From: JAOUEA01 sp035550775 | GTDB lineage: Bacteria > Actinomycetota > UBA4738 > HRBIN12 | Assembly (NCBI GenBank): GCA_035550775.1 | Contig: DASZOO010000230.1 | Span: forward strand, 1-15,432 | Reading direction: 5' to 3' | DNA length: 15,432 nt | Shown: piece by piece, positions 6,787 to 14,779 of the stretch | Layout: every line of letters starts with the position of its first letter | Position numbering within the stretch: the stretch's first letter is position 1 | Made by a program: the position numbers and the translations under genes | Notes under the pieces: generated by a model | Seen by the model: the letters and a program-made list of their open reading frames with translations, nothing else | The model's database searches: none | What the model was told of the DNA's origin: nothing

Positions 6787-7725
6787 GTGGAAGCCGTCTC
6801 CCGCGGTGGCCTCGCCCGCCGCCTGCTGCCCGTCGTGATCGCCGTCGTGGTCCCGTGGGCGTGGTTCGCCGTGCGCGACATCGGCGGCCCCTTCGACGCC
6901 GTCGCGGTCGGGCTGCCGCTCATCGGCGTCACGGCGATCCTGTCGACCGCTGTCGTCGCGGTGATCGCCGGACGCGCATGGCCGCTCGTCGCGGGCACGT
7001 CGATCCTTGTCGTGTGCTCGGTCGCCGTGATCGGTCCGAGGCTGCCGCGCGCCGTCGCGTCGCCGGATCCCGGGATCCGTGTGCTCATGGCGAACGTCTG
7101 GGAGGCGAACCCGGCCCCCGAGTCGGTCCCGGCGTCGCTGTTCGAGCGCGGCGCCGACGTCGTCGTCGCGGCCGAGATGCCGAAGGACCCGTTCTACGAG
7201 CAGACCACCGTGGCGGCGACCGCGGCGGGCCTCACCGAGACGGTGGAGCACGGACAGCTCGCCGCGTGGTCACGGTTCCCCGTGCGCGCCCTCTCCGAGA
7301 CCGGGCTGCCGGCTTCCCGGGTGATGCGCATCGGTGTCGACGCGCCGGGCTCGCCCTTCGTGCTCTACGTCGTGCACGCGCCCAATCCGTTGCGCGACGA
7401 CACGAGCTTCTCGGACCAGCGGTGGTTCGCCGAGGAGCTGCTCGACTCGATCGCCCTGGAGCATCGCCCGGTCGTCCTGGCGGGCGACCTGAACATGAGC
7501 GATCGCGTCGTGAGCTACCGGCTGATCGACGGCGCGCTCACCGACGCGATGGAGGCGGGGGCCGCGGCCGAGACCACGTACGTCGGCGGGTGGTGGACGA
7601 CCCTGCTGTTGCGCATCGACCACATCTTCGTCGACCCGTCGTGGTGCGCGGCCGACCCGTCGACGGTCACGATCGCGGGCTCGGACCACCGCGGCGTCGA
7701 GGCGGCGGTCGGCCCCTGCCCGTAG
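6787..7725 (+). CDS. Membrane-anchored endonuclease/exonuclease/phosphatase-family protein
   Basis: A 312-residue protein with two parts. Residues 1-80 hold about three hydrophobic segments (starting LLPVVIAVVVPWAWF), so the protein is probably anchored in the membrane. From about residue 95 comes a DNase I-like (EEP) metal-dependent phosphodiesterase fold. Its expected active-site landmarks are visible: Asn103 in ANVWEAN, Glu130 in AAEMP, Asp234 and Asn236 in GDLNMSD, Asp278 and His279 in RIDHIF, and Asp300-His301 in SDHRG. The topology suggests a catalytic domain on the outer face. Relatives may act on nucleic acids, phospholipids or phosphoinositides, so the substrate is open. The GTG start was chosen because upstream in-frame sequence looks non-coding and a -10-like box lies just before it. 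It is transcribed alone and ends before a strong hairpin. Confidence 0.85.
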   Translation: MEAVSRGGLARRLLPVVIAVVVPWAWFAVRDIGGPFDAVAVGLPLIGVTAILSTAVVAVIAGRAWPLVAGTSILVVCSVAVIGPRLPRAVASPDPGIRVLMANVWEANPAPESVPASLFERGADVVVAAEMPKDPFYEQTTVAATAAGLTETVEHGQLAAWSRFPVRALSETGLPASRVMRIGVDAPGSPFVLYVVHAPNPLRDDTSFSDQRWFAEELLDSIALEHRPVVLAGDLNMSDRVVSYRLIDGALTDAMEAGAAAETTYVGGWWTTLLLRIDHIFVDPSWCAADPSTVTIAGSDHRGVEAAVGPCP

Positions 7726-7734
7726 GCGGCAACG

Positions 7735-7769
7735 CACGAGAGGCGAGCCCGGGAGGCCCGCCTCTCGTG
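7735..7769. terminator. Hairpin terminator between convergent genes, probably bidirectional
   Basis: CACGAGAGGCG (7735-7745) and CGCCTCTCGTG (7759-7769) form a perfect 11-bp stem. After one A/C mismatch, three further pairs (GCC/GGC) close a 5-base loop. It sits in the 64-base gap between the convergent phosphatase-fold and substrate-binding protein genes. No long T-run follows on either strand, which is common for high-GC actinobacterial terminators. Confidence 0.8.
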
Positions 7770-7789
7770 GGGTGCACTCGCCAGCCGGG

Positions 7790-8734
7790 TTACAGGATGC
7801 CGGCGCTCGTCAGGTACTCGGACGCGACGTCGCCCAGGTCACGTTGCTCGTTCTGGACCTGCCCGACCATCTCCCGCATGTTGTCGTCCGTGAGCGTCGT
7901 GGTCACGCTATCGAGCAACGCCCCGAGCTCCTCGCTCGCCACGTCCTCGCGCACGAGCGGGACGAAGTTGCCGTTGGCCTGGAGGTTCTGGTCATCGGTC
8001 AGCACCACGTATCCCTTGTCGGTGATCGTCGGGTCGAGCGAGAAGAACTCCGCGATGTCGACGGCCCCGGAATCGAGCGCGGCCACCGTCTTCTTCCCAC
8101 CCGGATCGAGCGGTCGCACCTCGGCGAACTCGATGCCGTAGACCTCCTTCAGCCCGGGGAGGCAGAACGGCTGGTCGGGGCAGTCTGCGGGTGCGCCCAG
8201 CGTGAGCTCGCCCGAGACCGGTGCGACGCTCGATAGGTCGGTGAGCCCCCGGTCCTCCGCCGTGGCGGGCAAGGTCACGAAGACATTCGTGCTGTTGGCC
8301 GGTGAGATCGCGTAGGTCACGAGCCCGCGTTCCGCGGCTGCCTCCCCCAGCGCCGCCGCGACCTCCTCGGGAGACCCATTCGTCGTGGCCTTGGGGTCCC
8401 AGAACCCAAGCTCGAAGCCCGTGTACTCGGGCTTGAGATCGATGTCGCCCGACTCCAGAGCCTGGTCACCGATCTCTCGGTTCTCGAGGTTGAGCTCACG
8501 AGTGATGGTATAGCCGGCGTTCTCTAGGACCTGGGCGTACATCTCGGCAACGAGCTGGTTCTCGGCGAACGCGCCCGAGACGCCGATCGTCAGCTCGCCC
8601 TGTGGCTCGGCCGACGCGGTCTCGGTCGGCGACGCGTCGCCGGTGTCGTCCCCACCCGAGTCGCCACACGCCGACGCGACCAGCGCCAGCGCTAGCAAGC
8701 TCGCCCCGAGGACGAACATGCGGTGCTTCCGCAT
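7790..8734 (-). CDS. Osmoprotectant ABC transporter substrate-binding lipoprotein (OpuBC/OpuCC/ProX-like)
   Basis: Extracytoplasmic binding protein of 314 residues that captures a quaternary ammonium compound (glycine betaine, choline, carnitine or similar) for the neighbouring permeases. It has a lipoprotein signal peptide: MRKHRMF, a hydrophobic core, then lipobox VASAC with Cys23 as the lipidation site, followed by a Gly/Asp/Thr-rich linker to about residue 44. The mature domain begins ELTIGVSGAFAENQLVAEM, as in the OpuAC/ProX-type family. LKPEYTGFELGF and DIAEFFSLDP are also characteristic. A Cys pair (CPDQPFC, about residue 190) may form a disulfide near the site, as in other actinobacterial members. 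GGAGGG lies 6 bases before the ATG and fixes the start. It is 125 bases downstream of the second permease and may have its own promoter. Confidence 0.92.
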   Translation of the reverse strand: MRKHRMFVLGASLLALALVASACGDSGGDDTGDASPTETASAEPQGELTIGVSGAFAENQLVAEMYAQVLENAGYTITRELNLENREIGDQALESGDIDLKPEYTGFELGFWDPKATTNGSPEEVAAALGEAAAERGLVTYAISPANSTNVFVTLPATAEDRGLTDLSSVAPVSGELTLGAPADCPDQPFCLPGLKEVYGIEFAEVRPLDPGGKKTVAALDSGAVDIAEFFSLDPTITDKGYVVLTDDQNLQANGNFVPLVREDVASEELGALLDSVTTTLTDDNMREMVGQVQNEQRDLGDVASEYLTSAGIL

Positions 8735-8797
8735 GGGTATCCCTCCGATCCGAAGGTCGTGGGGCGTCCATCCCCCCTTCCGTGGACGTGAACAGCG

Positions 8798-8803
8798 ACC
8801 CTA
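8798..8803 (-). promoter_or_regulatory. Candidate -10 box for the substrate-binding protein gene
   Basis: On the minus strand TAGGGT (8803-8798) lies about 60 bases upstream of the binding-protein ATG, inside the 125-base gap after the permease gene. The identical hexamer is the proposed -10 of the ATPase gene of the same transporter. No convincing -35 is seen 17-18 bases upstream, so this is tentative. A 6-bp hairpin (CGTCCA 8765-8770 with TGGACG 8783-8788) would fall in the resulting 5' leader. Confidence 0.3.
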
Positions 8804-8859
8804 TCAACGGCGTTCCCGAACGGGCTACCCAACGGGCGGCACGAGCAGGAAGCCGCAGG

Positions 8860-9582
8860 TCAGGCCGGCGGGCGCTCGAGCCGGCCGGGTTCGGCGGCCG
8901 ATCGGGACCGTTGCCGCGGGGTGAGGATGCGCGTGAGAACCGTGAACAGCGCGTCGACGCAGATCGCGAGCAGCGCGATGAGGATCGCTCCGGCGACGAC
9001 CCGGTCGGTCTCCTGCAGGGCGAACCCGTCGACGATGTAGCGGCCGAGGGCGCCACCGGCCGTGAGTGCCCACAGGCCCGCCGTCGCGACGATCAGCACG
9101 GCCGACAGGCGCAACCCTGTGAGGATCAGGGGCGCGGCGAGCGGAAGCTCGATGTCGAACAGGATCTGCCAACCGCTCATGCCCATGCCGCGCGCGGCCT
9201 CGACCGTGTCCGCGTCGACCTGCTGGATGCCGACGTACGTGTTGATCAGGATCACCGGGATCGCCAGGATGATGAGGGCCACCACGACGGGAGGGAACCC
9301 GAACGCCAGCGTCGGGGAGAGCTTCACGGCGAGCAGGAACGCGATCGACAGCACGGCGAGCGACGGTATCGCGCGACCGATGTTCGAGAGCTGCACGGTG
9401 ATGAACTGACCCCGACGGGTGTGCCCGACCCACAGTCCCACGGGGACCGCGACCGCCGCCGCGATGACGAGCGCGATGAGCGACACCTGCACGTGCTCCC
9501 AGACCCGATGCGGGATGCCGTCGGACCCCGACCAATGCTCGTTGGCCACGAGCCACTGCAGCCCTTCGAGGAAGCCGCTCAC
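8860..9582 (-). CDS. Osmoprotectant ABC transporter permease (second permease)
   Basis: Inner-membrane subunit of 240 residues with about five or six transmembrane segments, of the OpuB/OpuC/ProW type. The cytoplasmic coupling motif that docks on the ATPase is EAARGMGMSGWQ followed by IELPLAAPLI, about residues 115-140. The GTG start at 9582 overlaps the stop of the preceding permease gene in a shared GTGA, which indicates translational coupling and fixes the start. The N-terminal 35 residues form a short amphipathic lead-in before the first helix, and the tail after residue 225 is polar and arginine-rich. It pairs with the other permease to form a heterodimeric pore. Confidence 0.92.
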   Translation of the reverse strand: MSGFLEGLQWLVANEHWSGSDGIPHRVWEHVQVSLIALVIAAAVAVPVGLWVGHTRRGQFITVQLSNIGRAIPSLAVLSIAFLLAVKLSPTLAFGFPPVVVALIILAIPVILINTYVGIQQVDADTVEAARGMGMSGWQILFDIELPLAAPLILTGLRLSAVLIVATAGLWALTAGGALGRYIVDGFALQETDRVVAGAILIALLAICVDALFTVLTRILTPRQRSRSAAEPGRLERPPA

Positions 9583-10289
9583 GTGCCCACCGCTCTCACA
9601 CCGGCGGCGCGGGTCCACGGGGTCGCCCACCGCTGGATCCCGAGCAGCAGCAGGTCGGCCGCGAACGCGAACGCCACCGAGAGAATCACGCCGACGACCA
9701 GGGCCGTCCAGAAGAACGTGTTCAGACCGAGGAGGATGAACTGGCCGAAGCCCCCGCGACCGATCAAGGCGGCGATCGTGACCAGGCCGATCGACGACAC
9801 GGTCGCGATGCGGATGCCGGCGATGATCACCGGCATCGCCATCGGGATCCGCACCCGCCCGAGCAACTGTCGCTCGGTGAGCCCCATGCCACGCGCGGCC
9901 TCGACGACGTCGCCGTCGATCCCATCGAGGCCGGCCAGGGTGTTGCGGAACAGGATGAGCAGGTTGTAGCTGATCAGCGGGATCGCGACGGTGGTGAGCG
10001 AGAGCCCGGTGATCGGCAACAACAGCGAGATCAGCGCGAGGGCAGGGATCGTGTAGAGCACGCTCGAGACCCACGTGATCGGCTGGATCACCCACCGGCG
10101 CCGCTGCGCGAGCACGGCCAGGGGGAACGCGATCACCAGCGCGACGACCACCGAGACCGCCGTGAGCCAGAAGTGCTGGGCTCCGCGCGTGACGATCTCG
10201 TCCAGGTTGTCCGTCACCCATTCCCAGCGCAGCAGGGGTTGGACGTCGGTTTGCGCCAGCCACGGCGCCATCGCGTCGACAGCGGTCAT
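9579..10289 (-). CDS. Osmoprotectant ABC transporter permease (first permease)
   Basis: A 236-residue inner-membrane permease, about five or six helices, paralogous to the one that follows it. The EAA coupling motif reads EAARGMGLTERQ followed by RIPMAMPVII, about residues 137-160. FRNTLAGLDGID just before it is typical of the OpuB/OpuC permeases. The ATG at 10289 overlaps the ATPase stop in a shared ATGA, and AAGGAG lies 8 bases upstream inside the ATPase gene, so the start is well supported. The reading frame is open further upstream over the ATPase gene, but that extension is a shadow of the ATPase coding sequence. Confidence 0.92.
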   Translation of the reverse strand: MTAVDAMAPWLAQTDVQPLLRWEWVTDNLDEIVTRGAQHFWLTAVSVVVALVIAFPLAVLAQRRRWVIQPITWVSSVLYTIPALALISLLLPITGLSLTTVAIPLISYNLLILFRNTLAGLDGIDGDVVEAARGMGLTERQLLGRVRIPMAMPVIIAGIRIATVSSIGLVTIAALIGRGGFGQFILLGLNTFFWTALVVGVILSVAFAFAADLLLLGIQRWATPWTRAAGVRAVGT

Positions 10290-11380
10290 GCGACGATCTC
10301 CTTCGAGATCTGCTCGAGGGTCAGGATGCCTCGGTAGTGCTGGCCCTCGGTGACGACGACGGCCACCGCGGTGCGCGACGTGACGATCGAGTCGAGGGCT
10401 TGGCGGAGCGAGTCCCTCGCGGTCACGTATGCGCTGAACCTCCTCGGCGTCGCGTCGCCCGCCCTGTCGCAGCCTTCCAGCGCCTGCCGATCCACCCAGC
10501 CCAGAAGCTCGTCGCCGTCGACGATGCTCACCCAATCGAACCCGCCGGCGTCGATCGCCCGCCGTGCATCGTCCGCGCCCGTGCTCGACGTCACGACCGG
10601 ACCACGCTCCACCTCGATGTCTCCGACCTTCATGAGCGCGAGCCGTTTCAGACCACGCTCGGCCCCGACGAACTCGCGCACGAAGTCGTTCGCCGGCTCC
10701 CGCAGCACGGTCTCGGGCGGCGCGAACTGCTCGAGCACTCCGCCGATGTTCAGGATCGCCATGCGATCGCTCAGCTTGATCGCCTCGTCGACGTCGTGGG
10801 TCACGAACACGATCGTCTTGCCCAGGCGCTCCTGGATCTCGAGGAACTGGTCCTGCAGGCGGCCGCGCACGATCGGGTCGACCGCCGCGAAGGGCTCGTC
10901 CATGAGCATTACGGGCGGGTCCGCCGCGAGCGCCCTCGCGACGCCGACGCGCTGTCGCTGGCCGCCGGAGAGCTCCGCCGGGTACCGATCGAGCAACTCG
11001 TGGTCGAGATCGAAGATCTCGAGCAGCTCGTCGACTCGGCCGTCGATGCGGGAGTCGTCCCAGCCCACGAGGTGCGGCACCGTCGCGATGTTCTGACGGA
11101 TCGTGCGGTGCGGGAGCAGCCCGGTCTGCTGGATCACATACCCGATGCCCCGTCTGAGCTGCACGGGGTCCTGGTCGAGCACGTTCGTGCCGTCGAGCAG
11201 GATGCGCCCCCCGGTCGGCTCGATCAGACGGTTGATCATCTTGAGGGTCGTGGTCTTGCCGCAGCCCGACGGCCCGACGAGCGCGACGGTCTCGCCCTCG
11301 TCGATCTCGAGGGTGAGGTCGCCCACGGCCGGGCCAGCCGTTCCCGGGTAGCGCTTCTCGACGTGCTCGAGCGAGATCAT
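10286..11380 (-). CDS. Osmoprotectant ABC transporter ATP-binding protein with CBS domains (OpuCA/ProV-like)
   Basis: The 364-residue ATPase that drives osmoprotectant import. Landmarks in order are Walker A GPSGCGKTT near residue 37, Q-loop VIQQTGLLPHR near 82, signature LSGGQRQRVGVARAL near 137, Walker B VMLMDEP near 158 and the H-loop VTHD near 190. After residue 250 come CBS-type segments, the last ending HYRGILTLEQISKEIV; in this family CBS domains can sense ionic strength and gate transport. The order ATPase, permease, permease, binding protein differs from the Bacillus opuC order, in which the binding protein lies between the permeases. A promoter-like sequence lies just upstream of the ATG. 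The compound carried cannot be decided from the ATPase. Confidence 0.93.
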   Translation of the reverse strand: MISLEHVEKRYPGTAGPAVGDLTLEIDEGETVALVGPSGCGKTTTLKMINRLIEPTGGRILLDGTNVLDQDPVQLRRGIGYVIQQTGLLPHRTIRQNIATVPHLVGWDDSRIDGRVDELLEIFDLDHELLDRYPAELSGGQRQRVGVARALAADPPVMLMDEPFAAVDPIVRGRLQDQFLEIQERLGKTIVFVTHDVDEAIKLSDRMAILNIGGVLEQFAPPETVLREPANDFVREFVGAERGLKRLALMKVGDIEVERGPVVTSSTGADDARRAIDAGGFDWVSIVDGDELLGWVDRQALEGCDRAGDATPRRFSAYVTARDSLRQALDSIVTSRTAVAVVVTEGQHYRGILTLEQISKEIVA

Positions 11381-11390
11381 CGTCCGCCCG

Positions 11391-11419
11391 ACCCTAGTGA
11401 GGGCCGGCGCGAACGTCCA
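11391..11419 (-). promoter_or_regulatory. Candidate promoter of the osmoprotectant transporter operon
   Basis: On the minus strand TGGACG (11419-11414) and TAGGGT (11396-11391) are separated by exactly 17 bases, resembling sigma-70-type -35 and -10 boxes (4/6 match to TTGACA; TANNNT for the -10). The -10 ends 10 bases before the ATPase ATG, so the transcript would have almost no leader. The 84-base gap (11381-11464) after the oxidoreductase gene contains no convincing terminator. Confidence 0.45.
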
Positions 11420-11464
11420 CGGGCCGGGGACCTACCCGATCGTGCCGAGCGTGGTCGGAACGGC

Positions 11465-13039
11465 CTACCGCGCGTCGGCGACGATCTGCCTCGCGGCGTT
11501 CGCGCCCGGACCGCCCGTGACACCGCCGCCGGGGTGCGCCCCGGACCCCGCCAGGTAGAGGCCGGCGATCTGGAGCCGGTATCGCGCTTCCCCGTTCAAC
11601 GGTCGCCACGCGAAGAACTGATCGAGGCCGGGCTCGGCGTGGTAGACGTGCCCTCCGGTGAGTCCGTAGCCGGTCTCCATGTCCTCGGGGGTGATCACCT
11701 CGCGCGCCTCGACGAGCTCGCCGAGGCCGGGAGCGAACCGTTCCATCGTCTTCACGGCGACGTCCGCGACGCGGTCGCGCTCGGAGGCCCAGTCGCCGTC
11801 CCGCAGGTGGCGCGGCGCCGCCTGGAACAGGATCGACATCACGTGCTTGCCCTCGGGCGCGAGCGACGGGTCGACGAGCGTCGGGATCGTGGCCTCGAGC
11901 ATCGGGTCCTCGGCGAGATGGCCGTACTTGTGGGCGTCCATCGCCCGCTCGACGTGGTCGATCGACGTGCCGACCACGATGCGGCCCCGCAGCCGCTCCT
12001 CCTCGGCGCCGATGAACGCCGGGAGCCCCGAGAGCACCAGGTTCACCTTCGCCGTCGAGCCCGGTTGGCGGATGTTCTCCGCTCGCCAGACCTCGTAGGG
12101 GTTCAGCTCGACCGGGTCGCACAGCCGCAGCGTGCGCTTCGGATCGGCGGCCGAGACGACGATCTTCGCGTCGAGCTCGGTGCCGTCGGCGAGCGTGACG
12201 CCGCGCACGAGGCCGTCCTTCGAGCGGATCGCGACGACCTCGGCGCCGGTGCGCACGTCGACCCCGGTGGCCTTCGCCGCGGACTCGAGCGCGCCCGCGA
12301 GCGCCCCCGTGCCGCCCCGCGCGAACACGGCGGTGCCTGCCGCTCCCCCATCGGTGCCGGCCGAGTCGTTGAGGAACACCGCGGCCGTGCCGGTCGCCCA
12401 CGGCCCCATCGCGGTGAACAGCACGCCGCGCGTCGCGAGGGGACCCCGCACCGCCTCGTCGTCGAACACCTCCTGCACGAGGTCGGCCACCGCCATCGGC
12501 AGCGCCCGGATCGCCTCGCGTCCGGTCCTCGCGCCCAGGTCCCGGAACGCCTTCCCGAGCTTCAGGCCCATGATCGCGTCGGCCAGCGACGGGGACCTCG
12601 CGTCGGGCGGCGTCGCGACGTTCACGTACGCGAGGAAGCTCGCGATCGCCCGCATCTTCGCGTCGAAGCCCGCGAACGCGTCGGCGTCGTGAGCGTTCCG
12701 CTCGAGCAGCTCCCTGGCCGTGCGGACGGCGTCGCCCCAGAACGTCACGGCCGACCCGTCGGGCTGCGGCGCGAACATCCGCACCGCGGGCGCGATCGCC
12801 TCGAAACCGTGCCGCTCGAGCTGGAGGTCCCGGACGACCGAGGCGCGCAGGCGACCGACCGTGTGCGCGATGCCCGGGGCCGTGACGCCCTCGACGGGCG
12901 TGGTCGTGCGCAGGATGCCGCCGACCCGGTCGGCCGCCTCGAGCAGCGTCACCTTCCGGCCGGCCCTGGCGAGGTACGCGGCCACGACGAGACCGTTGTG
13001 CCCGCCGCCGATCACCACGACGTCGGTGCGTGGGGCCAT
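11465..13039 (-). CDS. FAD-dependent oxidoreductase, CrtI/PYROXD2-like (second of a tandem pair)
   Basis: Flavoprotein of 524 residues of the phytoene-desaturase-like amine-oxidase superfamily. The N-terminal Rossmann dinucleotide-binding motif is VVVIGGGHNGLVVAAYL (residues 7-23), with an acidic residue near 34 for the FAD ribose. A second FAD-contacting motif closes the protein: LAGSGAHPGGGVTGGPGA. These features fit the PYROXD2 branch (pyridine nucleotide-disulphide oxidoreductase domain 2) rather than a true carotenoid desaturase, and no other carotenoid gene is nearby. The substrate is unknown. The ATG directly abuts the stop of the upstream paralogue (TAG then ATG with no spacer), so translation is probably coupled. 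Shared blocks such as IPTLVDP and GKHVMS show the two are paralogues. Confidence 0.85.
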   Translation of the reverse strand: MAPRTDVVVIGGGHNGLVVAAYLARAGRKVTLLEAADRVGGILRTTTPVEGVTAPGIAHTVGRLRASVVRDLQLERHGFEAIAPAVRMFAPQPDGSAVTFWGDAVRTARELLERNAHDADAFAGFDAKMRAIASFLAYVNVATPPDARSPSLADAIMGLKLGKAFRDLGARTGREAIRALPMAVADLVQEVFDDEAVRGPLATRGVLFTAMGPWATGTAAVFLNDSAGTDGGAAGTAVFARGGTGALAGALESAAKATGVDVRTGAEVVAIRSKDGLVRGVTLADGTELDAKIVVSAADPKRTLRLCDPVELNPYEVWRAENIRQPGSTAKVNLVLSGLPAFIGAEEERLRGRIVVGTSIDHVERAMDAHKYGHLAEDPMLEATIPTLVDPSLAPEGKHVMSILFQAAPRHLRDGDWASERDRVADVAVKTMERFAPGLGELVEAREVITPEDMETGYGLTGGHVYHAEPGLDQFFAWRPLNGEARYRLQIAGLYLAGSGAHPGGGVTGGPGANAARQIVADAR

Positions 13040-14641
13040 CTACGCCGCCCTCCGCCCGCGCTTGCGCTGCTTCAGGTACTCCCGCGCAGCGATCATGCCG
13101 GGCGCGCCCATGATGCCGCCGCCCGGATGCGTCGCCGAGCCGCACATCCAGAGCTGGCTCACCGGCGTCTCGTACCGAGCCCACCCCGGCACCGGGCGAT
13201 TGAAGAACAGCTGCTCGAGCGAGAGCTCGCCGGCGAAGATGTTCCCCTCGGAGAGGCCGGTGATGTCCTCGATGTCCTTGGGCGTCACGAACTGGTAGCC
13301 CTCGATCAGCGACCGGATGTTCGGGAAGCGCTCCTCGAGCGTGTCGATCACGTTCTGGCCGAACGCCTCGCGCTTCGCGTCGTCCCACCGCTCCCCGTTC
13401 TCGAGGTGGTAGGGCGCGTACTGCACGAAGCAGCTCATCACGTGCTTGCCGGGGGGCGCCATCGTCGGGTCGACGAGGGTCGGGATGATGCAGTCGATGT
13501 ACGGGCGCTCCGACGGCCGTCCGTACTTCGCGTCGTCGTAGGCGCGCTCCATGTAGTCGAGCGAGGGTGAGAACGAGATCGCGCCGCGCAGCCACGGGCC
13601 GACGCCCGGCTTGCACGCGAGCTCGGGAAGCCCGCTGAGCGCGAGGTTCACCTTCCCGCTCGAGCCCCGGTACTTGTAGCGCATCACCTCGTCGCGGAAC
13701 GACGGCTCGAGGTCGCCCTCGTGCAGCAGGTTGATGAACGTCTGGCGCGAGTCGAGCGAGCTCATCACGACGTCGGCCTCGATCTCCTCTCCGCTCGAGA
13801 GCACGACGCCGGTCGCGCGACCCCCGGCGGTCTTGATGTGCGAGACGCCGGCCTCGGTGCGGATCTCGACGCCGAGCGAGAGCGCGCTGTTCGCGATCGC
13901 GGTCGCCACCGACCCGGTGCCGCCGCGGGGCACGCCCCACGCGCGGAACGCGCCGTCGATCTCGCCCATGTAGTGGTGCAGCAGCACGTAGGCGGTGCCG
14001 GGCGAGCGCGGCCCCTGGAACGTGCCGATGATGCCAGAGGCGCTCATCGTGGCCTTGAGCGGCTCCGTCTCGAACCACTGGTCGAGGAAGTCGGCCGCGC
14101 TCATCGTCATCAACTGGATGAACGTCGACTGCATCTTCTTCGGCAGGTCACGGAACGCCTTCGCGAGGGGACCGAGCGGCAACCAGTGCCCCGGGGAGAT
14201 CTTGCCGGGGTCGGGCGGGGCGATCGACAGGATCGGCTTGATGAACCGGCCCATCTCGGCCATCAGCTGGCCGTACTCCTCGTAGACCTCGGCGTCGTTC
14301 AGGCTCCACCGGCGCAGCTCCCGCACCGTCTTGCCGTGGTCGTTCACGCGCCACAGGGAATCGTCCTCGAGCGGCGTGATCGTGCCGTCGAGCGGCAGGA
14401 TCTCGAGTCCGTGCTTGGGAAGCTGCAGATCGCGGATGATCTCGGGGCGCAGCAGCGAGACGACGTAGCTGAAGACCGAGAACGTGAACCCGGGGACGAT
14501 CTCCTCGCTCAACGTTGCGCCGCCGAGGATGTGCCGGCGCTCGAGCACGAGCACCCTCAGCCCGGCCTTCGCGAGGTAGGCGGCGTTCACGAGCCCGTTG
14601 TGCCCGCCTCCGATCACGACCGCGTCGTACCGATCCGCCAT
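13040..14641 (-). CDS. FAD-dependent oxidoreductase, CrtI/PYROXD2-like (first of a tandem pair)
   Basis: Flavoprotein of 533 residues with the same architecture as the gene that follows it. Rossmann motif VVIGGGHNGLVNAAYLAKAG (residues 8-27), Glu34 as the ribose-binding acid, and C-terminal motif CGSATHPGGGIMGAPGM. The C-terminal tail is strongly basic (KQRKRGRR). The start at 14641 is fixed by AGGAG five bases upstream and by the position of the Rossmann fold; an in-frame ATG 87 bases further up would add residues unlike protein. It is first in the pair, with a candidate promoter and stacked dyads upstream. The reaction is unknown; a hetero-oligomer with the downstream paralogue is a reasonable inference from the abutting genes. 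Confidence 0.86.
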   Translation of the reverse strand: MADRYDAVVIGGGHNGLVNAAYLAKAGLRVLVLERRHILGGATLSEEIVPGFTFSVFSYVVSLLRPEIIRDLQLPKHGLEILPLDGTITPLEDDSLWRVNDHGKTVRELRRWSLNDAEVYEEYGQLMAEMGRFIKPILSIAPPDPGKISPGHWLPLGPLAKAFRDLPKKMQSTFIQLMTMSAADFLDQWFETEPLKATMSASGIIGTFQGPRSPGTAYVLLHHYMGEIDGAFRAWGVPRGGTGSVATAIANSALSLGVEIRTEAGVSHIKTAGGRATGVVLSSGEEIEADVVMSSLDSRQTFINLLHEGDLEPSFRDEVMRYKYRGSSGKVNLALSGLPELACKPGVGPWLRGAISFSPSLDYMERAYDDAKYGRPSERPYIDCIIPTLVDPTMAPPGKHVMSCFVQYAPYHLENGERWDDAKREAFGQNVIDTLEERFPNIRSLIEGYQFVTPKDIEDITGLSEGNIFAGELSLEQLFFNRPVPGWARYETPVSQLWMCGSATHPGGGIMGAPGMIAAREYLKQRKRGRRAA

Positions 14642-14726
14642 GACGACTCCTGACTTCGTACCGGTCGACACCGGCTCGCGGGCTCGACCACGAGCCTGAA
14701 CGCGGCCCGTACCCGCCGGTTCGCCC

Positions 14727-14756
14727 ATGCTAATCGGGGGTCCCGAGGGCCGCCAA
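14727..14756 (-). promoter_or_regulatory. Candidate promoter of the oxidoreductase pair
   Basis: On the minus strand TTGGCG (14756-14751) and TAGCAT (14732-14727) are 18 bases apart, giving sigma-70-like boxes about 85 bases upstream of the first oxidoreductase ATG. The -35 lies inside the short dyad GGCCG-CCAA-CGGCC (14748-14761), where a bound protein could block or aid polymerase. Identified by eye only. Confidence 0.4.
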
Positions 14757-14762
14757 CGGCCA

Positions 14763-14779
14763 CTTGACTTCAGGTCAAG
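14763..14779. repeat. Inverted repeat, possible operator, flanked by two further dyads
   Basis: CTTGAC (14763-14768) and GTCAAG (14774-14779) form a perfect 6-bp dyad with a 5-base centre. It is bordered by the palindrome GCCTCGAGGC (14779-14788), which touches the arginine deiminase stop, and by GGCCG-CCAA-CGGCC (14748-14761). The central dyad is similar in style to MerR-family operators, but a weak transcription terminator for the arginine deiminase gene is an alternative. No regulator gene lies in the window. Confidence 0.5.

Noticed and set aside
4046..6838. 930-codon open frame on the plus strand
   Set aside because: It lies antisense to the decarboxylase, DUF2277 and ureohydrolase genes. 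Its product is dominated by Arg, His, Pro, Gly and Val in no recognisable domain, as expected for an antisense frame in GC-rich DNA.
10337..13570. 1077-codon open frame on the plus strand
   Set aside because: It runs antisense across the ATPase gene and both oxidoreductase genes and carries no family motif. It is an effect of the codon bias, which removes stops from one antisense frame.
11394..14078. 894-codon open frame on the minus strand
   Set aside because: It is out of frame with both oxidoreductases, spans their junction and has a low-complexity Arg/Gly/Ala-rich product. The in-frame Rossmann and C-terminal FAD motifs belong to the other frames.
11465..14641. Carotenoid (phytoene) desaturase pair
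   Set aside because: The fold resembles CrtI, but the HPGGG-type C-terminal motif fits PYROXD2-like proteins better and no other carotenoid gene is present in the window.
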